Positions 25,623 to 34,422 are shown, counted from the first letter of the stretch. The stretch: 64,000 nt of DNA from Streptosporangium saharense (GCF_014203715.1 NZ_JACHJP010000004.1:496001-560000), one strand, 5' to 3'. Notes: generated by a model not told the origin, from the letters alone. Made by a program: numbers and translations.

Positions 25623-26309
25623 TCACTGCTTGGTGAGACTGAGGACGACGGCCGTGGCGTCGTCCCGGTAGCCGGTCTCGTCAGGCCGCGCAGCGTCCAC
25701 GAGGGCGTCGGCCAGGCGCTGCGGGTCGGCGTGGTGCTCGCGCACCAGCGCGGTCAGCTCCTGGTGGGACATCTGGTCGTGGACGCCGTCAGAGGTCAGC
25801 AGGACCAGCTGCTCGCTGGGGATCTGCGCCTCGTAGACCGTCGCGACGGTCGCGCGCCCCACGGTCGTGCGGACCCAGTTGTCGTGGTCGGCGGCCAGGT
25901 CGAGCGCGACGCCGTTGCGGCGCAGCTGCTCGCCCACGGTGTGGTCGGTGGTGTACTGCCGCAGCTCGACCCCGTCCCAGCCGTAGGCGCGGGCGTCGCC
26001 GATCCAGTGGATGACCGCGACGTCAGGGTGCGCGACGGCCAGGACGGCGACCGCGTCCGGGTCCTCCCGGTCGTCGGCGGGGGCGTTGAGGAGGCCGCTG
26101 GCGGACAGCAGCCCGGCCATGCCGCCCCGGTCGGCGGCGACGCGGGCGGCGACGTCGGCCAGCAGCGCCGAGTTCGCGGCGACCTCGGCGCTGTTGCCGA
26201 TGCCGTCCACGACCACGGCGACGGTCCGGTCGTCAGCCCGCCACATCAGGGCGGCGTCGCAGTTGTACGGACGAACGCCGCGGCGGGTCGCCGTAGCTGA
26301 GATCCACAT
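25623..26309 (-). CDS. PP2C-family protein phosphatase
   Basis: 228 residues from ATG 26309. VVVDGIGNSAEVAANSAL (motif DG near residue 36), IGDARAYGWDG, LVLLTSDGVHDQM and YRDDATAVVLSL match the metal-binding motifs of PP2C/SpoIIE-like serine/threonine phosphatases. It is a cargo or regulatory gene between replication and transfer modules. The partner kinase is not in the element. Confidence 0.82.
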   Translation of the reverse strand: MWISATATRRGVRPYNCDAALMWRADDRTVAVVVDGIGNSAEVAANSALLADVAARVAADRGGMAGLLSASGLLNAPADDREDPDAVAVLAVAHPDVAVIHWIGDARAYGWDGVELRQYTTDHTVGEQLRRNGVALDLAADHDNWVRTTVGRATVATVYEAQIPSEQLVLLTSDGVHDQMSHQELTALVREHHADPQRLADALVDAARPDETGYRDDATAVVLSLTKQ

Positions 26310-26343
26310 GGGGTGCCCCTTCGGTTCGGTCGTCGGGCGCACG

Positions 26344-26751
26344 TCAGCGACGTGCTTTCTCGGTGTGCGGGTCGCTGCCGTACTCCACGACCACCGGCAC
26401 CGGCGCCCCTCCGCTCTGGTGGTCGTGGGCGTGCTCCTGGGCTGCGGAGCGGGCGACGGCCAGGCTGCGGTAGTTGCTGCCGGTCCACGGGCAGTCGCCG
26501 CACCGCCAGGCCCAGTCGGCTCGGTGTGGGTTGGCCCAGATGTCGATCCCTGCCCCGACCACGACCAGCCCAGCGGGGATGGTGACCGCGGCGGCCAAGA
26601 ATTTGAGCAGACCGGTCACCGCCGCCGGGTTGCCGTGGACGGCCCGGCGGAAGTGTTCGCGGGCGGTGGTCAGGTCTCGGTCGTCGAGGGCGTCGAGGAT
26701 GGCCTCGACCGCCTCGCTGTACGTGGCGGCGGATGGCTCAGAAGAGAGCAT
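26344..26751 (-). CDS. hypothetical membrane-associated protein with CxxC motif
   Basis: 135 residues from ATG 26751 behind AGGAGGT. An acidic helical N-terminus, one hydrophobic segment (VTGLLKFLAAAVTIPAGLVVVGAG) and a C-terminal RCGDCPWTG motif that may bind zinc. The gene overlaps the end of the frameshifted small gene upstream. No family is recognised; similar proteins are common in AICE accessory regions. Confidence 0.65.
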   Translation of the reverse strand: MLSSEPSAATYSEAVEAILDALDDRDLTTAREHFRRAVHGNPAAVTGLLKFLAAAVTIPAGLVVVGAGIDIWANPHRADWAWRCGDCPWTGSNYRSLAVARSAAQEHAHDHQSGGAPVPVVVEYGSDPHTEKARR

Positions 26752-26984
26752 CAGTGACCTCCTGGGGTGCGGGGCGGCGGAGCCCTCGGAAGGGGCGGAC
26801 GACGCGGGAGCCGTCCGGGCGTCGGATCAGGACGTTGCGGGGGCCGGTGCCGCGGGTGGGCAGGGCCCCGCCCGGACGGGGCGGGGTGCACGGTCACCGG
26901 GGCCGTCCCGACCGGGCGGCGGGTCTGCCACCGGGCCAGGATGACAATGGGCGTGCCGCGCTCCAGGTAGGTGCGGCCAATCAC
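26738..26984 (-). pseudogene. small AICE gene, frameshifted
   Basis: From GTG 26984 one frame reads VIGRTYLERGTPIVILARWQ. From about 26875 downward a different frame gives a coherent end (GTGPRNVLIRRPDGSRVV, then RPFRGLRRPAPQ) closing at TGA 26738-26740. The break falls in a C/G-rich stretch near 26870-26895 and would be healed by removing one base. The composite protein would be about 81 residues. It overlaps the stop of the gene upstream. Confidence 0.6.
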
Positions 26985-28104
26985 GACGCGGCCTGGTGCG
27001 CCGCACGCAACGCGATGGTCTTGCCGCTGGTTGAGGCGGGCAGCTGGACCACGGCGGAGGCGGCCGGGGACGCGCAAGCGGACGCAGGGGCAGGTGGCGT
27101 TGTTGGGGTGAGGAGTCCCTGCTGGATCCAGGTGTCCATCAGGTCGGTCTGTCCGGCCAGGGGGGCCGGGCAGGAGGAGCACAGCCGTCCGGCGATGCTG
27201 CCGGGCTTGGGCTGGTTGCCGCCGGGTGGGGCCAGGCCCCACTTGCAGGCCGCGATCCCGGCCTGCTCAACGCGCTTTTCCAGGCTGCGGATGGTGTAGG
27301 CGGTCTGGGGTAGAAGAAGGCGATCTCGTCCAGTTCGCCGGGTTTGGCGTAGGCGCCGCACAGGCATTCGCCGGACATGTGCAGGTGCTCAGCGACCGGG
27401 TTGCGCGGGATGAGGTGCCGGTCGCGGTATTCGCGCATCTGGGCGTTGGTCCAGTGCGCCAACGGCGAGCACCAGATGATCCCGCCGTCGGGGTCGATCT
27501 CCGCAGCGGTGCGGAAGCGGCGGTCGGATTCGTCCCAGCGCATCCCGGCCAGGTAGAGCACTTTTTGGGAGCGGCCGTGGGTGCCGATGATGGCGGCGCG
27601 GTTGCGCTGTAGGGGTTCGTTCTTCAGCCGCCGGTACATCACGCTGTGCCCGGCCGGGCCAGGAAAGCCTTTCCACACCGCCCGGATTCCGGCGTTGGGG
27701 CCGGTGCGGGCGATGACCTGGCCGAGTACGAGGTCTTCGTAGGAGTCGCGCGGGTGCAGCTCGCGTAGTGGCAGGTTCCAGGCGGCGGCGGTGTCGCGCA
27801 CGTGCTGGCGGGTGTCGTCGATGCCGATGCCGGTGTTGACGTGCACCACCGCGTCATGGTGTGAGGAATCGAGGTAGGGGCGGACCAGGTGCAGCAACAC
27901 CATGGAGTCGTTGCCGCCGGACACCAGCGCTTGGCGGGCCACGATCGGGTACCGGTCGAGAGCTTGAGCGATGATGTCGTGGCTACGGGCGATGGCCTGG
28001 TCCAGGGTGCGCAGCGGCGGCCGGGCAGAGGCCTTGGCCGGGCGGCCCGCGACCGCGTCCGGCATGCCGGGCAACATCGGCATCAACGTTTGATGACGAC
28101 CCAT
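26981..28104 (-). pseudogene. phosphoadenosine phosphosulfate (PAPS) reductase-like protein, frameshifted
   Basis: From ATG 28104 (GAGGAG upstream) the frame carries an ATP-pyrophosphatase P-loop QALVSGGNDSMVLLHLV, VHVNTGIG, YRRLKNEPLQ, GMRWDESDRR and a SGECLCGAY cysteine motif. Near 27316 the coherent protein moves to another frame (TAYTIRSLEKRVEQAGIAAC) and ends at TGA 26981. One missing C in TACCCC explains the break. Members of this family in mobile elements are PAPS-reductase/DndC relatives. The Lys-to-Asn change in SGGxDS is also seen in relatives. Activity is uncertain. Confidence 0.75.
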
Positions 28105-28114
28105 GACAGGCTCC

Positions 28115-28819
28115 TCAAGCATCGGGGTTCGTGGTGACCATGTGCGGGGCAGCGGCCGGGATCACGGCCTGAGTCAGCTGCTGACGCAGCTTTCCGACCA
28201 AGGTGATGAGCTGGTCGGCAGCGGTGATCCCGGCGGCGATGTCGAGCGTGTCGTCGCGGTCGTGGCGGACGGCGTCGGGGTGAGCGGCCAGGTAGGCGTC
28301 CCACCGGGTCAGCCAGCCGAGTGCGTTGGCCTGGTCGATCAGGACGGCCACGGCGGCGGTCAGGTCGGCGCCCTCGGGCAGGCTGGCGTGGTCCCAGTGC
28401 AGGTACCGGATGAGGGTGTCCTCGATGGGGTAGTCAGCAGGCGAGAGCTTGCGGACGGGCTTGGCCAGGTAGATGTTGCAGCGCTCGCAGACCTGCCCGT
28501 CCTGGAAGGAGACGCCGGTACGCCGGTCGAACCAGGAGGCCATGGGGCTGGGCTGGTGGCCGACAGCGGCGCAGATGCGGGCGGTGGCGCAGTCCCGGCA
28601 GCGCCACCGCTCGGCGTCGGCCGGGACGTCGCGACCGGGAGACTCGGCGTCGTGGGCACGACTCCAGCCGGTGGACTCCAGGTCACGACGGGCGGCCTCA
28701 AGGGTGAAGAAGTGGATCTCGCCGTCGTAGCCGAACGGGGTGGCGCAGTCGAAGCAGCGGACCACGAAACAGGTCGTGGTGGTGAAGGTCAGGCGACCGG
28801 TGGCGGGCGAAGTAGACAT
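28115..28819 (-). CDS. AICE accessory protein with several CxxC pairs
   Basis: 234 residues. Cysteine pairs CFDC, CRDC and CERC in the first 120 residues suggest one or two zinc-binding sites. The C-terminal half is helical (ALGWLTRWDAYLAAHPDAV). It lies between the candidate transfer locus downstream of traB and the PAPS-reductase-like gene. The function is unknown; nucleic-acid binding is plausible. Confidence 0.7.
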   Translation of the reverse strand: MSTSPATGRLTFTTTTCFVVRCFDCATPFGYDGEIHFFTLEAARRDLESTGWSRAHDAESPGRDVPADAERWRCRDCATARICAAVGHQPSPMASWFDRRTGVSFQDGQVCERCNIYLAKPVRKLSPADYPIEDTLIRYLHWDHASLPEGADLTAAVAVLIDQANALGWLTRWDAYLAAHPDAVRHDRDDTLDIAAGITAADQLITLVGKLRQQLTQAVIPAAAPHMVTTNPDA

Positions 28820-28884
28820 GACGGTTCTCCTGTCGTAGGCGTGCGGAAGGGACTCGATGGCATCCCGAGGAAGAAGGAAGGGCA

Positions 28885-29051
28885 GTTAGGCCGCCGGATT
28901 CGGGGTTAGATTCCTAACCCGGCCGCCCGCGACCGGGGTAACCCGCCCTGGCCTGCGGAAAGTTAGGTCAGTTAGCCGGGTTAGCCGCCCCCGCCGATGC
29001 TCGGAAAACCCCTGTAGGAGGGCATCGGCGGGTAGGGGAAGGGCGGCTAAC
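28885..29051. promoter_or_regulatory. GTTAG repeats and palindromes beside traB; candidate transfer locus
   Basis: GTTAGG occurs at 28885 and 28962, GTTAGCCGG at 28971 and GTTAGCCGC at 28980; the latter recurs inverted at 29043-29051 across the traB stop. GGGTTAG/CTAACCC form a palindrome (28903-28920). CCCGCCGATGC (28990-29000) and its complement (29022-29032) form an 11-bp hairpin. Short repeats near traB are the known hallmark of clt sites of actinobacterial plasmids. The assignment is inference, and the hairpin could instead be the traB terminator. Confidence 0.45.
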
Positions 29052-31218
29052 TGGCGGCGTCGGCGTCCTGGCGGTCGGCCAGCGCCTGCCGTACCAGTTC
29101 CGGGGAGACCGGCCACTTGTTGCCAGTGGAGGGCACCTTGACGCCCAGCTCGGCCAGCTGCTCGCGCAGCGCCTTGCCGGTCAAGGACCGGTACGGCACC
29201 CACTGCGGGGCGTGAGCGGCCAGCAGCGGCGGCAGGTCCGCGGCCGGGACGGTCAGCTCCCCGAGCACCGCGGCCAGGTCGGCCAGCAGATCCCGGTCCG
29301 GTTCGGCCTGCCGGGCCGGGCGGGTCGTGCCGGGCACGCCGGTGCCGCGCTTGGCGATGGCCTCCATGGATCGTTCGATGATGGGCGTCAGCTCATCACG
29401 GCCCTTGGCGATGGAGATGAAGTACACCTGCACGATGTCGGAGCGCTCCCCGGTCAGGCCCTTGCACACCGCGGTGCCCTTGTCCACGCCGGGGATCAGC
29501 TCGGTGGCGCGGTGCCCGGCCGAGTAGGCGCCCTGGCCCAGCAGCGCGTCGTTGGCCACGTGGTCGCCGACCGCGAAAGCGATGCCGTTGGAGCAGTTGC
29601 GGGTGACATCGCGCGGCATGCTGTCCTTGGTCGGCGCCTGGGTGGAGACCAGCAGGTGGATGCCGCGCTTGCGGCCCAGCTTGACGATCCTGATCAGCAG
29701 CTCGGCGATCTCCTTGCCATAGGTCTTGTGCTGGATCGCGATGTGGGCCTCCTCCAGCAGGTAGAACAGCGGGTGCAGGCCAATCCCGGCATCAGCCAGC
29801 TTGCGGGTGACGGCCGGTTCCTGGTGCTGGATGAGCAGCTCCCCGCGCTGTTGCACCTCGGCGTCGAGTTCCCGCAGATCGTCGAGGATCTCGGCGATTT
29901 TGTCGTCTTCGGCGCCCATCACATACCGCGAGCAGCGGGGCCGGAACAGCTCGAAGTCGAAGTTGCTGTCCGGCACCCCGATGCGGATCTCGGCGGTGGG
30001 GTCCAGGCTGGCCCCGGCCAGGATCACCCGGGCGGAGCTGGACTTGCCCTGACCGGGCATGCCGCCAGTGATGGTGTTGCGCTCCATCAGCGGCGCCATG
30101 ATCGGGTCTCCCCGCAGCGTCTTGCCCAGCGGGACGCCCTTGAAGACGTCCACCACACCCTCGGTGAGCAGCGGGTACGGTCCGGCGCCCTCGGCCAGGG
30201 CGCCCTTGTCAGCCACCCACAGATCCAGGATGCCCGCCTCGCTGCCGGTGGTCGGCCAGACCTCTTTGGCCGCCCGGTACAGGCCGGTGGCCAGCGCGGC
30301 GCGGCGCTTGGTGAGCTGCTCGGCGGTGACTCCGGCGGGCAGGCGCAGCACCGCGTGCGTGCCCCGGCCGTCGCGGCGGGCGGTGGTGAGGTATTGCAGG
30401 GGCAGGCCCTGCTTGAGGTAGGTGGTGATCTGCGGGATGCGCAGCGCTTCCAGCGCGCGGGCGATGGTCGTCTCGTCGATGCTGATGTCGAGGTCGGCGT
30501 CGGCGGCGGTGGCCAGCCACGAAGGGGCGTTGCCGCGTCGTCGTCCTTCCCGCCAGGCCGCCCACACCAGAGCGATCGGCGCGACGGTCAGGGCCGGGGA
30601 GAGGCCGAACGCCACAGCGTCGAAGACCCACCGCAGGACGGTGCCCGCGGCTTTGGGGACGGTGAGGAACTCACCCGCGCCGGTGGCCCACACCAGGGTC
30701 GAGGTGCCCAGCAGCACCACCCCGGTGGCGGCCACGCCCCCACCTGCGACCTTGGCCAGCCCCAGCGCCAAGCCAGGCAACGCCGCCAGGCGGGCGTGAC
30801 GCCGGTCGGCCGCCTGTGCCTTGCGGTCCATCCATTCGGACAGCGCGGCCCGATCGCCCATCGCTTCGGCCGCCCGGATCTGACGGCGGTAGGCGCCCAG
30901 GGTGAGGGCGTCCCAGGCACGCACCAGCCAGGAGTGTCCACCCTGGCCGATCGTGACGGTCACGCCCAGCGCGCCCCGGGTCAGGCGTACGGTGCGCTCA
31001 TCGGCGCGCACCCGCGCCGCGTGCTCGACGGCCTGCCCCAGCAGCCGCACCAGCGGCGCGGCCTGCGAGTCATCCGGCGCGTCGGGCAGCGCTCGGGGCA
31101 CCACCGTGCCCTCCAGCGGCGCGGCCCCGTCACCGTTGTCGCGGCGGGGGAAGCGCACCAGCTCGCCCATGGAGTCACCACCTTCGGGCAGCGGATCAGG
31201 GGTGTGGTGGAGCGTCAT
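29047..31218 (-). CDS. traB: FtsK/SpoIIIE-type conjugative DNA translocase (TraB-like)
   Basis: 723 residues from ATG 31218. Two membrane helices (about 150-205) precede the motor domain. Walker A is GGMPGQGKSSSARVIL, Walker B-like PLFYLLEEAHIAI, followed by VSTQAPTKDSMPRDV. A C-terminal winged-helix-like part (LREQLAELGVKVPSTGN) would contact specific repeats. TraB proteins pump double-stranded element DNA between mycelia as hexamers. It overlaps the preceding small membrane gene by 4 bp. Confidence 0.92.
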   Translation of the reverse strand: MTLHHTPDPLPEGGDSMGELVRFPRRDNGDGAAPLEGTVVPRALPDAPDDSQAAPLVRLLGQAVEHAARVRADERTVRLTRGALGVTVTIGQGGHSWLVRAWDALTLGAYRRQIRAAEAMGDRAALSEWMDRKAQAADRRHARLAALPGLALGLAKVAGGGVAATGVVLLGTSTLVWATGAGEFLTVPKAAGTVLRWVFDAVAFGLSPALTVAPIALVWAAWREGRRRGNAPSWLATAADADLDISIDETTIARALEALRIPQITTYLKQGLPLQYLTTARRDGRGTHAVLRLPAGVTAEQLTKRRAALATGLYRAAKEVWPTTGSEAGILDLWVADKGALAEGAGPYPLLTEGVVDVFKGVPLGKTLRGDPIMAPLMERNTITGGMPGQGKSSSARVILAGASLDPTAEIRIGVPDSNFDFELFRPRCSRYVMGAEDDKIAEILDDLRELDAEVQQRGELLIQHQEPAVTRKLADAGIGLHPLFYLLEEAHIAIQHKTYGKEIAELLIRIVKLGRKRGIHLLVSTQAPTKDSMPRDVTRNCSNGIAFAVGDHVANDALLGQGAYSAGHRATELIPGVDKGTAVCKGLTGERSDIVQVYFISIAKGRDELTPIIERSMEAIAKRGTGVPGTTRPARQAEPDRDLLADLAAVLGELTVPAADLPPLLAAHAPQWVPYRSLTGKALREQLAELGVKVPSTGNKWPVSPELVRQALADRQDADAAS

Positions 31219-31532
31219 GCCCGGCCTCCCGCCGTGCGGACCATGCGGAGCGCCCGTCCGTCCATGGCCAGCGCGCTGGCCGCCCGGCACGCCGCCCAGG
31301 CCAGCGCGGCCAGGGCCAGCCACAGCGCGCCCCGGGTGGCCACCAGCAGCGCATACAGCGGAGCGGCGATCAGTACGGCTCCCGCCCACCCCACCCAGCG
31401 AGGCGCCGACGCGGTCGCGATCCGGGCGCTGACCTGGGTGGGGGTCCGTGCGCTCTGCTCCGGGTCGGTGACCGATCCGGCCAGCAGCACGACCAGCAGC
31501 AGAAAGGCCATCGCCGACATCAGGGAGTTCAT
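31215..31532 (-). CDS. small two-helix membrane protein of the transfer operon
   Basis: 105 residues from ATG 31532 with GGAGGG upstream. Hydrophobic segments at about 3-20 and 48-80. Overlaps traB and the preceding ORF by 4 bp each, so the three are translationally coupled. Likely a spread or transfer-pore accessory protein by position; no family motif. Confidence 0.65.
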   Translation of the reverse strand: MNSLMSAMAFLLLVVLLAGSVTDPEQSARTPTQVSARIATASAPRWVGWAGAVLIAAPLYALLVATRGALWLALAALAWAACRAASALAMDGRALRMVRTAGGRA

Positions 31533-31714
31533 GCCGTCCCTCCGTCCAGGTCGTCGCTGTGCTGGGGGTTCTTCAGGTCCGTGATGGTCAGCGTGCGGCC
31601 GGACGTCAGCGCGGCGGCCAGCATCCACCGGGCGGCTCTGCTCTTGCCGCGCCCGGCGATGGCTCCCATCGGGTAGGTCGTGCGGGTGTTGGCCGGGGTG
31701 ATGTTGTCGGTCAT
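31529..31714 (-). CDS. 61-residue protein with a truncated P-loop-like motif
   Basis: Starts at ATG 31714. GAIAGRGKSRAARWMLAAAL resembles a Walker A loop and following helix, as at the nucleotide-binding site of FtsK-like pumps. The protein then ends, with no Walker B. It could be a remnant of a translocase or a small regulator. It is coupled to the next gene by an ATGA overlap. Confidence 0.55.
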   Translation of the reverse strand: MTDNITPANTRTTYPMGAIAGRGKSRAARWMLAAALTSGRTLTITDLKNPQHSDDLDGGTA

Positions 31715-31759
31715 GATGAGGGCACCTCGTTCTCGTGTTCATGGATGCGGTTCGGGTGG

Positions 31760-31803
31760 CCGGGGCACGGCCGGAGTCTTGGCGGATGAGGGCCGTGCCC
31801 CGG
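31760..31803 (-). promoter_or_regulatory. 13-bp leader hairpin, family 2
   Basis: CCGGGGCACGGCC (31760-31772) pairs with its exact complement at 31791-31803. The loop (minus strand) contains ATCCGCCAAGAC. The same loop word sits in the hairpin at 38243-38282. Both lie 27-46 bases upstream of a start codon in the same gene train. Confidence 0.55.
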
Positions 31804-31809
31804 GCGGAG

Positions 31810-31983
31810 CTACTTGCCGGGCTTGGCGGGCTTGGTGATCAGGGCGCCGCCGGGCAGGCGCAGGAACTCGGCGTTGCCGTCGCGGTGCCTGACGTGCGGG
31901 CTGTCCGGGCGCTGGCAGGTGTAGGACTCGGCGCCGTCCCGGCTGACGAACCCGGCACCGCAGGTGGGCTTGTTGGTCTTCAT
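31810..31983 (-). CDS. 57-residue basic protein with two cysteines
   Basis: From ATG 31983 it reads MKTNKPTCGAGFVSRDG, then YTCQRPDSPHVRHRDG and a KPAKPGK tail. The CxC-spaced histidines and cysteines (TCGAG, YTCQRP..H.RH) suggest a small zinc-binding protein. It lies in the minus-strand train between the spread-like protein and the P-loop ORF. Confidence 0.6.
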   Translation of the reverse strand: MKTNKPTCGAGFVSRDGAESYTCQRPDSPHVRHRDGNAEFLRLPGGALITKPAKPGK

Positions 31984-32022
31984 GGCTGTTCCTCAGTGAG
32001 TGGTCGATCGGCGGTTTTGGGT

Positions 32023-33021
32023 TCAGGGGTTGCGGAGTTCGTCGCGCAGGGTGCGTGACAGGTCTTCTCGGCAGCGCAGCGCGTTCTGGATCGCCCGCGC
32101 TGAGGGGACGGCGGGCAGTTGTCCGGAGGCGATCAGTCGCCTCAGTTCGGCGCGGTGCTCATCGGGCGTCCGTCCTCGGCCGGTCTCGGAGGGAGGGTCC
32201 TCCGCCCCTCCTCCGTCCCTCCTCCATCGCTGGTCAGCGCCCTGAGGCGTCGCCGAGGGCGGGGCGGTGTGTGGGGTGTGGTTCATGCCCGCGAACGCGG
32301 CCAGGATGATCGGCAGGACGGTCACGATCGCCACGGCCACGACCGGCCCGAGCAGGTGCAGCACCAGGGCGGCCATGCTGAATGTCTCGGCGATCCCGGG
32401 CAGGTAGGGCCAGGCGTTCATGGTCGCGGTCAGGCCCAGGAACAGCCACTCGATGCGGATCACGGTCGGGTGGTTCAGCATCGTGCCGCGGGTGCCCAGG
32501 TAGGCGCGGGCGCCGACCACGACGAGCAGGGCCATGGACATGAACGGCTCGACCAGCCACGCGAAGATCCAGGCGGGCGATCCGGCGGCGGCCCCGTCGG
32601 CGGCGAACTTCTGCACCCCGGCCGTGGACCACGCCAAGGCCAGGGTCAGGGCCAGCATCGCGGCGATGACCAGCAGCCGCCGGACCCGTACGGTCTGGTA
32701 GATCTGCATGGCCGGGGCTTGGGCCAGCTCATACAGCCGGGCCGCTTCGTGCGCGGCCCGGCGCCGTTTGCGGACCTTGTCGGTGTCCAGCGTCAACGGC
32801 GCGTCATCGTCCTGAAGAACGGCCAGCGCGTGCGCTTCGGCGACCTGCTGGCGCAGCTGCCGCACGCGTTTGGTCTCACCGCTCGGCGGATCGGTCGGAC
32901 GTGCCAGCACGGGCTCGGACGGAGGCGCGGGTGGCGCCTGGGCGGCAAGGTGACGTTCGAGCGCGGCGATGCCGCGCGTCACCTCCTCCGGACTCGGGTC
33001 CGGGACGGGCATGGTGGTCAT
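32023..33021 (-). CDS. SpdB-like membrane protein of the transfer module
   Basis: 332 residues. A charged, coiled N-terminal third with GETKRVRQLRQQVAEAHALA is followed by four membrane helices (about 115-135, 150-180, 200-215, 225-250) and a hydrophilic, charged C-terminal tail. This plan fits the spread proteins that help an AICE move along mycelium after transfer. It is assigned by layout and position only. Confidence 0.65.
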   Translation of the reverse strand: MTTMPVPDPSPEEVTRGIAALERHLAAQAPPAPPSEPVLARPTDPPSGETKRVRQLRQQVAEAHALAVLQDDDAPLTLDTDKVRKRRRAAHEAARLYELAQAPAMQIYQTVRVRRLLVIAAMLALTLALAWSTAGVQKFAADGAAAGSPAWIFAWLVEPFMSMALLVVVGARAYLGTRGTMLNHPTVIRIEWLFLGLTATMNAWPYLPGIAETFSMAALVLHLLGPVVAVAIVTVLPIILAAFAGMNHTPHTAPPSATPQGADQRWRRDGGGAEDPPSETGRGRTPDEHRAELRRLIASGQLPAVPSARAIQNALRCREDLSRTLRDELRNP

Positions 33022-33034
33022 GATGCTGCCTCCT

Positions 33035-33220
33035 TCAGGGGCGGCGGTTGGTCGGGGCCGGACGGCGGTCGTAGCCGTCGCGGGCGGAACGGGTCATGCC
33101 GCGCTGGCGGTCGGACTCCAGCCAGGCGTCCTCGCGCTTCTTCAGGGCGGGCAGCGCCAGGCCGTGCACCAGGTGCCCGAGGCTCTTGTCGCTGTCGAGG
33201 CGTCTCACCGGCCGGTCCAC
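33035..33220 (-). CDS. 61-residue basic protein
   Basis: Reads from 33220 and overlaps the next gene upstream by 16 bases. Rich in Arg/Lys/Asp (DKSLGHLVHGLALPALKKRE, then REDAWLESDRQRGMTRSA). It has no cysteines or membrane helix. Plausible because it fills the gap between SpdB-like and nucleotidyltransferase-like genes with coupled starts. Confidence 0.5.
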   Translation of the reverse strand: MDRPVRRLDSDKSLGHLVHGLALPALKKREDAWLESDRQRGMTRSARDGYDRRPAPTNRRP

Positions 33221-33660
33221 ATCCGGCGGAGCCGGTGGACGGCGGCGATGTCGGGCACGTCCTTGGGACGGCGCGCGGCCTCCTTCCAGGCCAGCACGCA
33301 GGCCAGCCGCATGAACGGCAGGCCGTCGATGACGTCAGCGCTTTCGATCAGGTGGTCGGTGCACCAGCCGGGAGTCCACCGGTCCACGAACTCGATGGGT
33401 ACGGCCGGGTGGTGGATGGCTAGGCCGTACCCGGAAGGGGCGGGACGCGGGGCACCGAGGGTGGCGGCGATTCGCCAGGCCGGGCCGGTGGCCAGCACAT
33501 CCAGGTCACCGATGCGCTCACGCAGGCCACGCACGTACAGGGCCGCTGACCCGCAGATCACATACGAGCCGCGCGGCAGGCCCAGGCCGGTCAGAGTGGC
33601 GAACAGCCCAGCGGAGTCGGTCAGCAGACGGTCAGCGCCAGAGAACGGGGAGAAGGTCAC
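33205..33660 (-). CDS. nucleotidyltransferase-like protein
   Basis: 151 residues from GTG 33660 (GGAAGG upstream). YVICGSAALYVRGLRERIGDLDVLATG matches the G-x-A-x...D-x-D core of nucleotidyltransferase-fold proteins such as the AbiEii type. No kinase-like or toxin partner is adjacent, so an antitoxin or tRNA-modifying role is only a guess. It is one of the AICE cargo genes. Confidence 0.65.
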   Translation of the reverse strand: MTFSPFSGADRLLTDSAGLFATLTGLGLPRGSYVICGSAALYVRGLRERIGDLDVLATGPAWRIAATLGAPRPAPSGYGLAIHHPAVPIEFVDRWTPGWCTDHLIESADVIDGLPFMRLACVLAWKEAARRPKDVPDIAAVHRLRRMWTGR

Positions 33661-33698
33661 CGGTTGCCTTCCGTTTCGGGAGATCACAGGCGCCAGCC

Positions 33699-33733
33699 GC
33701 GGGGTGGGCGGGAGTGAGTACCGCCCACCCCGC
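33699..33733 (-). promoter_or_regulatory. 13-bp perfect hairpin in a leader
   Basis: GCGGGGTGGGCGG (33699-33711) and its complement (33721-33733) enclose a 9-base loop. It is located between the stop at 33743 and the GTG at 33660. No T run follows on the minus strand, so it looks more like a leader hairpin than a terminator. Confidence 0.5.
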
Positions 33734-33742
33734 AGGGGAGGA

Positions 33743-34372
33743 TCACCAGCTGGTGGAAACCTTCAGCGGGTGGGCGGTCGGGGTAGTTCCGCGCATCCAG
33801 GCGCTGCCGTAGTCAGCGCGCTCCCCGGAACCCAGCCAGGGGACGTGAGTCTTGCTGGACTCCCAAGGGCCGTACTTGTCGCTGATCAGGCGCATCCCGT
33901 CAGTGGAGACCTCCAGGCGCACCTCCAGCCCCGTGGGCAGCTCCGCCACTTGGAACAGGCCGATCTCACGCGCGGGCAGCTCCGCCGCCCAGGGGATGAG
34001 GGCGGCCAGCAGGTCGGCGTGAGCGACGGTGGAGGCGGACGGCGAACGAGGGTCGCTGACGTAACCGAAGCTCGACACGCTCTGCACCAGCACTCTCACG
34101 CCGTCCACCTGTCCGGACGTCTCCCACCAGTCGTCCGGCTGGGAGACCTCCCATCCCTGGGCGTGGGCAAAGGCGTGAACCACGGCGAGCTGCTCAGCCG
34201 CCGTCACTTCCACGCAGGGGGCGATCAGCACCATGCTGGGAGGGATTACCTCCGCCCCGGCCTCGACGGCCTGGGCGTCCTCGTCGTCGGCCAGCAGGGA
34301 CACCACCAGCGGCGGCAGGTCGCCCGCGTCACGCACGACGCGGGAGGCGGCGGTAAGCAAGGTAGGAATCAT
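33743..34372 (-). CDS. hypothetical AICE protein
   Basis: 209 residues beginning MIPTLLTAASRVVRDAGDLP. Mixed alpha/beta with no cysteines, membrane helix or enzyme motif (VVHAFAHAQGWEVSQPDDWW; VRVLVQSVSSFGYV). Codon use and GC at third positions fit a real gene. Part of the minus-strand train. Confidence 0.65.
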   Translation of the reverse strand: MIPTLLTAASRVVRDAGDLPPLVVSLLADDEDAQAVEAGAEVIPPSMVLIAPCVEVTAAEQLAVVHAFAHAQGWEVSQPDDWWETSGQVDGVRVLVQSVSSFGYVSDPRSPSASTVAHADLLAALIPWAAELPAREIGLFQVAELPTGLEVRLEVSTDGMRLISDKYGPWESSKTHVPWLGSGERADYGSAWMRGTTPTAHPLKVSTSW

Positions 34373-34396
34373 GAAAGCTCCTGAGGTTGAGAACGG

Positions 34397-34422
34397 CCCT
34401 GCCCGCCGGACGGTGGGCAGGG
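34397..34422 (-). terminator. 8-bp intercistronic hairpin
   Basis: CCCTGCCC (34397-34404) pairs with GGGCAGGG (34415-34422). It lies after the stop at 34433 and before the ATG at 34372. No T run follows, so it may be a leader or mRNA-processing hairpin instead. Confidence 0.35.

Noticed and set aside
29212..31584. A very long plus-strand open frame opposite traB
   Set aside because: The translation is compositionally biased and without motifs; the minus strand is an unmistakable FtsK/TraB protein.
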